This document shows, piece after piece, positions 16,356 through 32,964 of a DNA stretch of 64,000 bases; the stretch's first letter is position 1; each line of letters starts with the position of its first letter. The notes beneath the pieces are model-generated. The model saw only the letters and a list, made by a program, of their open reading frames with translations, was not told the origin of the DNA and made no database searches. The stretch comes from Piromyces finnis (Eukaryota; Neocallimastigomycota; Neocallimastigomycetes; Neocallimastigales; Neocallimastigaceae). Both the position numbers and the translations under genes were made by a program. The stretch lies in contig MCFH01000050.1 in assembly GCA_002104945.1 (NCBI GenBank), positions 1-64,000 on the forward strand, given 5' to 3'.

Positions 16356-17125
16356 TTTTTCTTATTTTTCTTATTTATTTGTTTTTATATATGTATTTTT
16401 TTTTTTTTTTTTATTTAAATTATTGTTTTTTTATATTAAGCAATAAAATTGCTTTTTAACAAAAGAGAGTAAAATTAATTTATTAATTTTTATAATTTAT
16501 TATTAATTATATTTAAATATTTTAAATTATGTTTTTAGTTAATAATGGAAACTATTAAAAATTACAATAATCATTTAACTTTTATATTTCTTTTTTTCTC
16601 TTTCTTTTTTTTTTTATCTACAAGTATTAGCAGTAATATAAAAATTTTATTTTTTTTAAAGTTTATAAAAATTTATCCAATCCAATATATTTTAAATATA
16701 TATTAAAAAATTTAAATAAAAATGTTGTATGATTTTTTAAATTGCACATTAATGTAATTACATAACATAAAAAGTTTACATTCTAATACATTGCAAATAT
16801 TTTTAAATATTGAACCTTTAAATTAATTAAAAGTATAATACACATTTCATATTTAAATATATATTATGCTTTTTTTTTATTTTTTATTTTATTTTATTTT
16901 TTATTTTATTTTTTATTTTATAATTTTATTATTATTATAAAAATAAATACTAAAAAAATAAATTTGTATTGAAATTTCATATGAAAATAAAATTATTTTT
17001 ATATGTACTGATTTTTCTATGAAATATTTAATAAATAAAAATAAAATTTTAATTTAAAAATGTATAGTTTATAATTAAATATGATTGATTTGTTTAGTCA
17101 TGTCATTATTATGGTAGCTAAGTTT
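16356..17125. other. Intergenic, no gene seen
   Basis: Promoter side of the carrier gene and the 3' side of RRS1. TTTTA repeats at about 16870-16925 are the only regular structure noticed. Confidence 0.6.
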
Positions 17126-18832
17126 TTACTTTTTTTTTCCGATAGTCTTTTAAGTTATTAATTTATAATTCATATATATATATTTTAAAAAACGAATTAA
17201 TAAAAATATGTATTACAATATATATATATATATAATATTTTACCTTTTCGAGGATTTCCAATGTCTTTTGCTTTTCAGCATTCATATCTCCAGTAGCTGA
17301 TTCATGATGTTTCTTAATACCTTGGTTTTTGATCTTTGGTTCATTCTTTAATTTTTTATCAAATCTTCCTAATGAAGCAGTAGAAGTTTTTGCGATAATT
17401 GATTTATTTAATAATTCTTGTTTTCTAGCTTCTCTTGGGTTAATGTTCTTTCTAACAGCTTCTGCTTCTTCTTGGTTTCTCTTTTGTCTCTTCTTATTGC
17501 TTTCAATACGTTCTTTCTTTTCATTAGCTCTCTTTTCATATTGATCTTCCATTGGGTCTTTTAATATCATAATGATTTATTTTTTTTCAACATATAATTT
17601 TTATATTAAATATAATTATTTAATAAAATACAAAAAATATATAATATGATTGAATCATTTTATTACTTACCAGCTCCTCTTGGAACTTCAATTAACCAAT
17701 CCTCTGGAATATCATCACTACTCTTAGTGTGGTCATAACCATAACGAGCCTTATATTCACCAGTTTTTTCATCATATTCAAATCTAGTTCTTTTCTTCTT
17801 TTGAATACCTTTAGCTTTAGCAAACTTTTCCCAACGAGTAAGAATCTTTTCTTTTGGAATCTTTATTATTAAAATAATAAAAATAATAAATATTAAAAAA
17901 ATACTTCTAGAATATTATAAATAATTTAAATATATATTATAAATATTTATGCTTTATTGTTTAATTAATATTATTATACTTACTGGTTTTTCTCTTGGTA
18001 TAATAGTGACTGGTTCTGGGAGAGTTGCAAAAACACCATCTTCACCTGATTTAGTTGGGAGATTAAATATTGCGTTCATAATTAATTGAGTATTATCTCT
18101 AGTTAATTGCTTTAATAAATTTTCCTTTCCTTTCCTTTTTTTTTTAAAAAAAATGTGTATAAATATGTACATTAATAGTAAGTATATATAATTGCATAGT
18201 AAATTTATATATCTCAATTGAATATATACTTTAAAGATTTTGGATCTATTGGATTAGTATCAAATGCAGCTAAATTACCTAAATCATATTCTAATGGAAT
18301 TGCTTTCTCAACTTCAGTTGATTTACTTATTTAATTTAATTTTAATAAATTTATATATTAAAATAAAATAAATTAGAATTTTATTTTAAAAAATTATTTA
18401 TTTATTATTATTTTTATAATTTATATAACATTTTAATTTTCCTGTTTTATTTTTTCTTTCTTTTACTGTTATTTTTTTTATTTTTTTTCCAAAAAAATTA
18501 TTGTTTTTAATATATTTAATTAATTTTTAATTTTTTAAACTTTTTTTTCTTTTCTTTTCTTTTTTCTTTTTTTTTTTCTTTCTTTTTTTTTTAAATATTA
18601 TAGAAAATACTTAAAATTGGATTACTGTATTAATTTCTAAATAAAAAAAAGTTTTATTTAATTTACAACAGTTATTTGAAATCAACTTTTCTAATTATAA
18701 ATGTTGGAAATATTTTCAATTGAAAGATACTAATACTACTATGTTTTATATAATTTTTAAAACCTATTTCCTGAATTGAATTAACAATTACAATTTAGAT
18801 TTTTCGCTTTCTAGTACAGACTGGACTTCCAT
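17126..18832 (-). CDS. RRS1: Ribosome biogenesis protein RRS1
   Basis: Six exons: 18832-18792, 18325-18230, 18134-17984, 17860-17671, 17557-17244, 17146-17126; 813 nt, 270 aa. The family landmarks are in order: MEVQSV start, AIPLEYDLGNLAAFDTNPID, LTRDNTQLIMNAIFNLPT, LPREKP-type linker (here IIPREKP), then TRWEKFAKAKGIQKKKRTRF and GYDHTKSSDDIPEDWLIEVP. A basic coiled region and ILEKTIGKKK end the protein. RRS1 acts in the nucleolus with RPF2 to load 5S RNP onto the pre-60S ribosome. The first exon encodes only 13 full codons, and the last seven codons including the stop come from a tiny exon, so both ends rest on splice logic; the centre is secure. A long AAAT array starts about 110 bp upstream of the ATG. 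Confidence 0.92.
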
Positions 18833-18944
18833 TTTTAATGTGCTATTATGATATTATAAAAAAATATAAGTAATTTTAATTTTTTTTTTTTAAAAATTTT
18901 ATTTTTTTAAAATATTTGTTAGATGATTGGATAAAATTCAAATA

Positions 18945-18945
18945 A

Positions 18946-19040
<95 letters not shown>

Positions 19041-19041
19041 A
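18945..19041. repeat. (AAAT)n array upstream of RRS1
   Basis: About 24 perfect AAAT units, within the probable promoter of RRS1. Confidence 0.95.
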
Positions 19042-19177
19042 CAAGTAAAAAGTATTTAAAAATTTTTATTTTTTTATGTTTAATAAATATATCACGTGAA
19101 TATATGATATAATAAAATAAAGTTAATTCAAATTTCAAATGTTTAATGATTACCTAAAGAAATGAAGTTAATGGCAT

Positions 19178-19216
19178 ATAATAATAATAATAAACATAAT
19201 AATAAACATAATAAAC

Positions 19217-19284
<68 letters not shown>

Positions 19285-19285
19285 C

Positions 19286-19347
<62 letters not shown>

Positions 19348-19391
19348 CATAATAATAATAAACATAATAAACATAATAATTATTATTATTA
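19178..19391. repeat. (AAT)n array interrupted by AAACAT units
   Basis: Long AAT tract with regularly placed AAACAT variants. The Asn/His frame across it (19162-19464) is a by-product of the repeat. Confidence 0.93.
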
Positions 19392-22208
19392 TTTCATTAT
19401 TTGTTTAACTATTTTTATTTATTGTAACTATATATTATATATTCCATTAAAATATAAAAATTAATACACAAATAAGATAAAATAAATTTTAATGGAAGTT
19501 ATTTATGAATATATATTTTTATATATAATATATTATTTTATTATGAGAATAAAAATAAAAAATAATTAATTATTCATTTGATCATTTAAATAAAAAATAG
19601 TTTTTTTTTTAAAAAATATTTTGTATGTAGTATATTTTCTGTTTATAATAAATTTTATTAACACTTTTTAATATATTTTTATTAATAGTTCAATATATTG
19701 AGAATTAGTTTTAAAATATGATAAAATCATAAAAATCATAAAAATGAATAAAACCTTATTAATTAATAAAATTCTTATATTATTATCAAAATATCTTAAA
19801 ATGGAATGAATTTGTAATATTATTAACATAAATATTTTATAATGTAAACATGTCAAAAATTAAGAAATAATATACAAAAACTATTAAAAATATTTTTTTT
19901 TTTTCAAAAATATAAATAAAGTTTTTGTGTATAATTAATTATTTATACTTCTGAACAAAACATTTTTAATATATTTATAATATAGTTTTATAAAAAAAAT
20001 TAATAATGGATATTTTATACTATGCATTCATTTCAATTCTAATTTATAAGAAATAATGCTAATAAATATTCTTTTTAACTACAATTTAATTGATTTTGTT
20101 TTACTTTTTAATATAAATATTTTTAAATATTGCATTTTCTTTTTTTTTTTTTATAATAAAGATATAAAATAGTAATTTATTATTTCTTTAAAGTTTCATT
20201 AATGTTTCAATATATATTATTTTATAGGTAGTAAAGAGTAATAATAATAAAAATTTCCCCGTTTTTAATATAATTCTAATTATTATATACTTTAAAGTTA
20301 TATTACATTTTCATTAAAATATAAATGAAAATAAAGTTTTAATATTTTAATTAAATTAATATTAAATTAAAATCTTCAAAAATGTAAATTTAAATAAGTT
20401 ACAGTCAATATTTTCCAAAATTTTATTAAGATATACACAAATAATAGATAGTTGTCTTTTTATTTGGGTCACATTTGTGTAACCATATATAATATATTCC
20501 ATTATTTATATTGAGTATAACACCACATTGACTCTTATTACATAATGTGTATTTTAATAAAAAAAAAAACATATAAAACAATTAAATTTAATATTGATAA
20601 ATATTAATTTTTATTTTATATATATGCTTTTTTTAATTCCTCACAATTAAACAGCTCCAAAAAAAATTTTTGTTCCATAAAATTAAGATAATTATTTATA
20701 CTATATATATAACCTTTAAAGATTTTTAAATATATGTGTTAATATAATTATTTTACTAAAACATTAAAAGTGCATGTGTATAAATAAAAAAAAAATTAAT
20801 ATAATGTAATAATGATTAAATAATTAAATTATAAATATTATATGTATTTTCGAATTATTAATTATTAATAATATTAATATTAATATCAGTTTTTATATTC
20901 GTTTTATTTATTAAAATCTAACTTTTTTTTTTTACAATTAATACTAATATTTATTATTTTTTTTTTACAATTAATACTAATATTTATTATTTTTTTTTAC
21001 AATTAATACTAATATTTATTATTATTTTTTTTTTACAATTAATACTAATATTTATTATTTTTTTTTATAAAATCTATTAAGTAAACAATATATATAAACT
21101 TCAAATTATATAATTTTTTAATTAAAATATATTTTTTATGGTAATAAAAAAATAAAGTAACTTTATAAAAATGTTTGCTAATAAATACTTAATAATCTTA
21201 ATAATAATTTATTTAATACAAAAATAAATCAAATAAATCAAATAATAATAAATAGAGAATTTTTTTATTTAAAAAAATAGTAAAAAGTATCTTTAAACTA
21301 ATTAAATAAAATAAGTAATCAATTAGTTGGGTTACTATATTTATATGGTTTTAATAATTAAAATTTAATTATATTTTTGATTTAACTTTGCCGTTTATTG
21401 GGTATTAAATTAATTGTGATTAGTGCAACATTAACATATAATATCTCGTTTTATTGTTGCACAAAATATATCAAAAACTTTTTTTTTATATTTATATTGT
21501 AAAAAATATAAAACAAGATTTTTTATTATGATTATCAATCAAAAAGATTATTATAAATGTAAGCTTTTTGAAATAATATTAAATATTTGATAATATGCGG
21601 ATATTAATTATATAAATTATATTGTATTGAAATATTAAACCATTCATTTTCATGGTATAAATTATATCGATATTTTTTTTATTTATTTTTAATATGTTTA
21701 ATAGAAAACTTTATTAAATAAAAAAAAGTTTAAATATATTAAATAAGTTAAGTATAAAGTTAATATATCAATAAATTAATTATAATATTAAAAAATTATA
21801 GAAATAAAATGAAAGAATTTTTTCATTTTCATTTTCATATTCTTTTTTTTTTTTTTTTTCATTAAAATAAAATAACATAAAAAAAAAAAAAAGAATTTTT
21901 ATGAATATATGAATATAGCTATATATGAAAATTAATTGAAAATAGAATAACAATAAAATAAATAACTGTTATTAAGAATATTGTTAATTTTTGAAATTTT
22001 GATATAGGTTTGAGAAGAATTAAATAACTTTTTTTTAATAAATATCAAAAATATATTCATAAAATAATAAACTATTTAGTAATGATAAATAAATTTAAAC
22101 TTCAATAAATATAAAATAAATAGAAGAATTTTGAAATATAATTATAAAACGAAATTATATATATTTTATAATTAAATAGAATATAGAAAATTTAAAATTT
22201 AAATAAAA
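19392..22208. other. Long intergenic region with short repeats only
   Basis: About 2.8 kb without a supportable gene. Holds a 35-bp tandem array (20923-21066), a hairpin with 8-bp arms (21423-21462) and a short Cys-containing frame on the minus strand (about 20400-20550) that could be a relic exon. Confidence 0.6.
20923..21066. repeat. Four-copy tandem repeat, unit about 35 bp
   Basis: Four direct copies of a unit made of a T run followed by ACAATTAATACTAATATTTA and TTATT. The 20-base core is identical in all four; only the T-run length and one extra ATT differ. Confidence 0.93.
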
Positions 22209-25200
22209 ATGAGTAATTTTAATAATTTAAGTTTTTATCAATTATTTCAAATTGATAAGAATTTCAGTGAATCAGAATTAAAAAAGGCATATTACAGAGT
22301 ATGAATAATTTTATTTTATCATATTTATTCAACTTAAATATAAATATTATTTGGAAAATAATTATTAATTTAATAATATTTTTATAATTTTGTTGTAATT
22401 TATATTGATAGTTGTCCTTAAAATATCATCCAGATAAAAATTCAAAAATGGAGGATATGTTTAAATATATTAATAAAGCCTATGAAATATTAAATTCACC
22501 TCAAAAAAAGTAATATTAATCTAATTAAATAATATATTTTGTTAAAATAATTTAATAATTTTTTTTTTTAATAAATTTAAGGAAAGTATACGATGAATTC
22601 GGAATTTCAGCTTTTAATGGAATTGAAATTAAAAACGAATATAAAAAATTTAATAATTTAAAAAACAAAACTTCTCATAAAAAATTAAACGATTTTGAAG
22701 TTTCAGTTTTTGATGATCTCAATGAAAATTCATTATTTAGATATGATGGTATGTGTATTATTTTAAATATTTTATTATAATAATTATTATTATTGTATCA
22801 TTATTTTAAATATCTTTAAATTAATTATTTTTTTATATTAATATTTAATAATTTATATATTTTCCTAATGTAGAATCAAGTGATGATGAACTGTCAAGTG
22901 ATGTTTTGAATTATTCTTATTTAAGTAGTGGAGAAATGTTTTCAATAGAAGAAAAAAAGAATAATAAAAGCATTAAGAAAGAATACCCAAAGGAAAAGGA
23001 TTTTGTTAAAAAGAATATTTCTCAAAAAGAGAGTGTTCAAAAAGAAAATCAAAAAGGAAATATTCAAAAAGGAAATGTAAAAAATGAAATTAGTAAAAAG
23101 GAAAAAGAAATTATTCAAAAAGAAATTTTTCAAAAGGTATTTTATTTGCTATTTAGTATCTTATTTATAGTTTATTTATTAATTATATAAATTATTTATA
23201 ATAATATAATTTTATTTTATAATAAAAATTGAATAATGCATATAGAAACCAGATATTAAGATTGATGTTAGTTTAGAAGATCTATATACTGGTGTTGAAA
23301 AGCAAGTAAAAATTGAAAGAAAAGCTATATGCCCAAAATGTTTGGGGTAAATATCGCATATAATAATTTTAGTATTTAAAAAAAAATATTAATATAATAT
23401 TAATATTTAATAAAAATAAAGTCAACATCATACCTTTTTGGTTTGTGAAAATTGTTTAGGTAAATTTTAGTAATTAATGTATGATTATTAAAATATATAT
23501 TAAAATTAACATTATAAAACATTATAATAAATAGGAAATGGTTATTCATATAATGTTAATACTGAAAAAGAGGTTGTTTGTAAAGTATGTAATGGTATTG
23601 GAAAAAGAAAATCTGAGAAAAAAGAACAATGTAAGTTTCAATATATTAAATAATTAATATAATAAGTATTCATTTTTTATTAATGGATTGTATATATTAG
23701 GTTTAAGTTGCCATGGAAAGACTACAATTAATGAAACTAAAACATTGGTATGTATTATATACTTTGTGTCAAATCATTAACAAATAATTTTAATATTAAT
23801 ATTATATTTATTTATGGCTTAAAAAGATTGCACATATTTTACCTGGAATGAAACACAATGAAAAAATTATATTTAAATGTGAAGGGGATCAATCTCTAAA
23901 AGCTCCTCCAAAAGGTAAGAATTTCATTATTAATAATTAATATCTTCTATTTTCATATATAGAAAATATAATAATTATTATGTTTAAAAATTATAGATAT
24001 TATCGCAACCATTAATATATTACCACATCCAAATTTTACAATGAATGGTTATGATTTAATTACTAATGTGAATATATCTTTAAAGGAAGCCTTATGTGGT
24101 TTACGTAGAAGTATGAAAAATACAAAAGCTTTATTTTAATAATTAATTCATTATATATTCATTTTTTATCATAAATAGGAAGTAATTAATTATATATATT
24201 TATATTTGAATATTGATGTCTTTATTTTAAATTTATTTATATATAGGAATAAAGTTTTTAGATGGTTCATATTTAAATAGTATGTATTTTATATTTAAAA
24301 TATTATTCAATATTATAACATATAATGACTTTTTTTTTATTGGATAGTTATGACAAATCCAGGCGAAGTTATTACTCCATTTTCTGTTAAATACTATAAG
24401 AATAAAGGTTTTGTAAAGGTAATTATTAATTTTTTTTTAATGTTAAAAGATGATATTAATAATATTAATATATAATATTATAATAAAATATAATTAATAT
24501 TTTATTATATATCTTTATCGAATAATAGAATGTTGGTTCCAAAGAAAAAGGAAATCTAAAAATTAAATTTTTTGTTCAATTCCCTGAAAATAATTGGACA
24601 AATCTTGAAGATATAAAAGTAATAAATAAATAAAATAAAAATAAAAAAGTAAAATGTTTCATATTTTAATAAAAAATTAAATTTAAATATTAATAAAAAT
24701 TTAATAGATACTAGAAAAAATTCTAAGCAAAAAGAAGATAAATAATGAGAAATATATACCTCCTGAAGAATTAGCAAAAGAAGATATTGATATTAATTTG
24801 AATGAATATCCATCTCCAATATCTGTAAAGTCTAGTTTATCGTCTTCTGGAATGTTTCCTGAAAAATTATCTCCATCTGAAAGATTATCTCCAGAAGCAG
24901 TTAAATCTTCAACTCCATTTTTAAGTCCAAATACTGCTAGAATAACACCAAACAAGAAAAGTCCAATTGATCAATTTTATCTTTGTGATATTAATTCTAG
25001 TAATAATATTAACCCTAGAACCATATCTATTGCAGAGCCAATATTTAATATTGAGAATAACCCACCAAGAACAATATCTGTTATAGATTCTATGATTATG
25101 CCTGTTAAAGGAGAGGATATATATGATACATCTAGCTCTTTAAATGAAGACTCATATAAAAAAGAGATTGAAAAACAATCTCCGCCTATTAGAAGTGCGA

Positions 25201-25607
25201 GAAGACTTGAGGATAGTAAAAGGGGTTTTTCTGATGATGAAAACTTTAAAAATATTAAAGTAATTTCACCTAAATCCTTAAAATCTCCAAAAGAATTAGA
25301 ATTAATTGATAAAAATAAAAATGTGATAAGTAATAATAGAAATGATGTTAAACCTCCACCATTACCTCCATTTCCAAAAAACCAAAAACAAATAACTCAT
25401 TCCCGTAGTGTAAGTTTAGAACGTACAACTAAAAATACATTTAGTCCAATTCCAAAATCAAAGTTAATTCATAGTAATACCTTTAATGTAAGGAGGGAAC
25501 AAAGTCCAAAACCAATGAATTATGATATAAAATCCTTAAAATCTATCGATAGGGTAAATAACCCTTATGTTAAATATAATAGTAAGTATTTTGAAAAAAT
25601 GATTTAA
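22209..25607 (+). CDS. Type I DnaJ (Hsp40) with atypical linker and long C-terminal tail
   Basis: Fourteen exons: 22209-22298, 22412-22509, 22582-22748, 22874-23136, 23246-23346, 23422-23459, 23535-23630, 23701-23747, 23827-23914, 23997-24110, 24247-24279, 24348-24418, 24529-24618, 24708-25607; 731 aa in one frame. J domain at about 1-75 with LSLKYHPDKNSK (HPD). Where a Gly/Phe linker is expected there is a Lys/Glu-rich segment with repeated QKE/QKG units (about 120-206). The substrate domain starts with DVSLEDLYTG and holds four zinc motifs: CPKCLG, CENCLG, CKVCNG and CLSCHG. Then come LPGMKHNEKIIFKCEGD, LKEALCGLRRRIKFLDG and NPGEVITPFSV, all classic for DnaJ/Ydj1. The last 300 residues are an unrelated Ser/Pro-rich tail without a CaaX box. 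It is an Hsp70 co-chaperone by family; the tail function is unknown. Confidence 0.9.
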
Positions 25608-26346
25608 ATATATTAATATTTCATTTTATTAATGAAGATTAGTTTTGCTAATTTATATATATATATAATATAATATTTAATAGATATTTAAAAATTTAAC
25701 CAGAAAAAATTAAAAAATACTATTATAGATTTTAATTATATTTAAGAATTTATTTAAAACAACAATAATTATTATTATTTTTTACTATAAAATTCATAGT
25801 TTGAATTTGAAAGTTTTAATTTTTATTAATATATTTTAATTACTAATTAACAGTATTATAGTACATGATATATATATTTTATATTATTCAATGAATAGAC
25901 TAAAATAAGAAAAGATGTATTTATTTATTTTGTAAAATACTTCTTTATTATTATTTGTTTGAAACAAATATTTAATTTAAATTTAATTTAAGATAAACAT
26001 CCATAGAAAAAAAACAAAAGCAAAACTAAAACCAACCAAACAACAACCAAACAAAACAAAAAAACAGCAATAATAATACCAAATCTACAATTTAAATAAT
26101 ATTAATTCATTTAATCCAATAATACATAGTAATTTAAAAATTATAACTCATAAAATAATAGTAATTAATATAAAAAATAAAAAATATTAATTATTATTAT
26201 TGTTTATTAATTTTTTTTTTTTTGATAAAACAGCAATCATATTAAAAACAATGCTGTGAGATATTCCTAATAATATTTCTTTACTAATCAAAAAAGTGGT
26301 AATATTGGAAATATTTTATAATGAAGGTTTTATAAAAAATAATAAG

Positions 26347-26433
<87 letters not shown>

Positions 26434-27067
26434 AAACAATTTCAGTATTTTTCATTAATTGTATCATACATTACAAATAATTAATAAAATAGAAATATTA
26501 TTTAATTTTTAAAAAATTAAATTAATTTTTATTAATTAATTATTATTATATTTTTTTTTAAAGTATAAAAATGTTTAATTAATAATAATCATTTAATAAT
26601 TTTTCAAATAAATAATATTAATTAATTCTTATTGTAATAATCTAAATAATAAAAAGTATATTATTTTAATAATTTTTTTTTTTTAAAAAATAAAAAATAT
26701 ATATATATATATATTTTTTTTAAAAGGAAATTAATTATTAAAAAATTAAAAAAAATAAAAAAAGAAATCTACTATTAATATTACAATCAGGAACTTCTTT
26801 TCAACACTTAAAAAAGTTATTAAACAATAAATTTGTAAATATATATATTGATCATTTATAAAATATAATGTATATTATTGAAATAAATTTTCATAAACTT
26901 AAATCAAAGAATAAATCAAATTACATCTTATTGAAAAAAACATTACTAATTTTTAATTTTTAATTTATTTATAATAAAACACTTTTTTCCATTCAATACT
27001 TGAATAAATTAGAACAATTTCTTGATTTTTTTTTTTTTTTTAGTGAATAGTAAAATAAAATATCAAC
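25608..27067. other. Intergenic region with AAAT array and A/C-rich block
   Basis: Between DnaJ and RPT1. Contains an A/C-rich, T-poor stretch at about 26006-26075, an inverted repeat ACAGCA/TGCTGT near 26230-26257, and an (AAAT)n array. No coding exon seen. Confidence 0.6.
26346..26433. repeat. (AAAT)n microsatellite
   Basis: About 22 perfect AAAT units in the spacer upstream of RPT1. Confidence 0.95.
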
Positions 27068-30682
<3,615 letters not shown>

Positions 30683-31465
30683 ATGGCTAAATCAAGGTTT
30701 GAATATGTTAAAGGATTTGAAAACCATCCAATACTTCTCCCAAATACTTATATAGCTGTTCGTATTGATGGTAGAGGTTTTCACCAATTTTCAAAAGAAC
30801 ATAATTTTACAAAACCAAATGATGTTAGAGCTCTTAATTTAATGAATCAATGTGCTAAATCTGTTATGGAAGAATATACTGATATCGTAATTGGTTATGG
30901 GGAAAGTGATGAATTTAGTTTTATAATTTCAAAAAATTCTCAATTATATAAAAGAAGAGAATCCAAAATAATAAGTTGTATAGTTTCAAGATTTTCTTCT
31001 TCTTATGTATTTTATTGGAAAGATTTTATGGGTGATGTTTCTTTAAAATATCCTCCAGTTTTTGATGGTAGAGCTGTTTGTTATCCATCATTAGAAAATA
31101 TTAGAGATTATTTATCTTGGCGTCAAGCTGATACCCATATTAATAATTTATATAATACCTGTTTTTGGTTAATGGTTCAAGATCCTAGTCAAAAGTATAA
31201 ATCTGAAAAAGAAGTCGAAAATATTTTAAAGGATACCAATTCATCTCAAAAGAATGAACTTTTATTTTCTCAATATAATGTCAATTATGCTAAACTTCCA
31301 GAACAATTCCGTAAAGGTTCAGTTTTATATTCTGATAAAAGAAATGTTACAGAAATTGGTAAGAATGGTAAAGAAGTTGTTCGTTCAAGAAGAGTTATTG
31401 TTATTGATCATTGTGATATTATTGGTAAAGAATTTTGGGAAAAACACCCACATATTTTGAAATAA
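30683..31465 (+). CDS. THG1: tRNA-His guanylyltransferase
   Basis: A single intronless ORF of 260 aa with a normal ATG. It matches eukaryotic Thg1 over its full length: MAKSRFEYVK start, YIAVRIDGRGFHQFS with metal ligand D29, and GYGESDEFSF with D76/E77, at the same residue numbers as in the human enzyme. It also has the DTHINNLYNTCFWLM motif, then KLPEQFRKGSVLY and ending HCDIIGKEFWEKHPHIL. Thg1 adds the essential G-1 to the 5' end of tRNA-His by 3'-5' nucleotide addition. Lack of introns is unusual among its neighbours here. Confidence 0.97.
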   Translation: MAKSRFEYVKGFENHPILLPNTYIAVRIDGRGFHQFSKEHNFTKPNDVRALNLMNQCAKSVMEEYTDIVIGYGESDEFSFIISKNSQLYKRRESKIISCIVSRFSSSYVFYWKDFMGDVSLKYPPVFDGRAVCYPSLENIRDYLSWRQADTHINNLYNTCFWLMVQDPSQKYKSEKEVENILKDTNSSQKNELLFSQYNVNYAKLPEQFRKGSVLYSDKRNVTEIGKNGKEVVRSRRVIVIDHCDIIGKEFWEKHPHILK

Positions 31466-32451
31466 GAGAATGATACTATGTTTTTTTGAATTAAAATTTT
31501 ACACATATTTTTAAAATTTATTGTAGATTCTTATTTTTTATATTTTGTTTTTAAAAAAAGACGCTATATTATAGATTGATTTTATTCGAAAAAAAATGGA
31601 AATATTCTTTTTGTTTAAATTTTAAATGCCCAATATTGTATAAAAAAATAAATAAAAAAGATAATTCAAAGAATTATTGTAATAATAAATAAATTTCAAT
31701 ATATAAATTGTATTTTTAAATTCTAAAATTTAAATGTAATAATGAAGCAATAAGATATAATAAAGAATTATTACTGTTTTAAATATCAAAATATAGAATA
31801 ATAATACAATATTTATCCAGGTCTGAGGCTTTGTCTAAATTTTCTAAAAATCTTGGATAAATAACAACCTTTTTTTTAATTTTCTAAAAAAAAAAAACAT
31901 TTAATTGTTAAAATACACATTTTTAAAATTAAACCTTTTATAGAATTAAATTGAATTTAAAAATAAGTTTGATCAAATAATTTATATATTATTTTTGACA
32001 TAAATTCTATTTATTATTTTTGATTTTGATCATATATTTTATATATTTTATATGTTACATTTAATTTAACTAATATATTATGTATATATATAAATTAAAT
32101 TTGTTAAATAGAGTATTGAAAGATGAATAATAAATACTTTTCTTTTTTCTTAATATCATTAAATATTAGAAAAAAAAATAGTAATTTTTAATATAAAATT
32201 CTATTTAGTAGCAAAAAAAAGGTATATTATAAGAGCTTTTAAAGATAAATAAATTTATGTTTATTATTAAATTGTCAAAAGTTTTTATTGTATAAACTCT
32301 TAAATTCTATTATAAAAATGCAGAAAGAAGTTGAATTAATCAATAATTCACAATAATTTTAATAACCTAAAATTAATGTATTATTTTTATTAATCATATA
32401 TATATTTTCTTTATCTCTTTTATAAATGGTAATGAAAAGAAAGAAAAAAAA
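31466..32451. other. Intergenic, no gene seen
   Basis: About 1 kb of AT-rich spacer. The slightly less AT-rich block near 31815-31870 shows no splice-consistent frame. Confidence 0.6.
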
Positions 32452-32924
32452 ATGTCTGATATTATTGCAAGAGTTTTAACTAGTATTCAAACTAAAGAGT
32501 TTTATGTTGCTCTCCTTTGGATTGTTTTACATGTAGCTCATTACAATTTTACTGCTCAACTTGAACATAAAACAAGAATTTTTACTAAGGTATAAAATAA
32601 GTTATATCATTTATTAATTATTTTAATAAACTTTTATGTTTTAGAAATGTAATTTATAATTATTTAATCATATTTTTAAATATATTTCCATATTTTATTA
32701 TTTTAAAATTTATTCTATTTTTTTATTATTGAAAGATTATCGGTAAGAACGCTGTCTATTACTATGCAGTTTTACTTATTGTTTGGGCTTGTGTCAGAGA
32801 TTGTAAATTTTAATTTTAAAATAATATAATATATAAGTAAATTCATTTATATATATAAATTTTAAAAATAAGAATATAAGATTATTGATTATAATATTAT
32901 TAAACAAAATCAATCAATACCAAA

Positions 32925-32964
<40 letters not shown>

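Noticed and set aside
19162-19464. Asn/His-rich ORF of 100 aa
   Set aside because: It is the translation of an AAT microsatellite with AAACAT variants; no conserved flanks.
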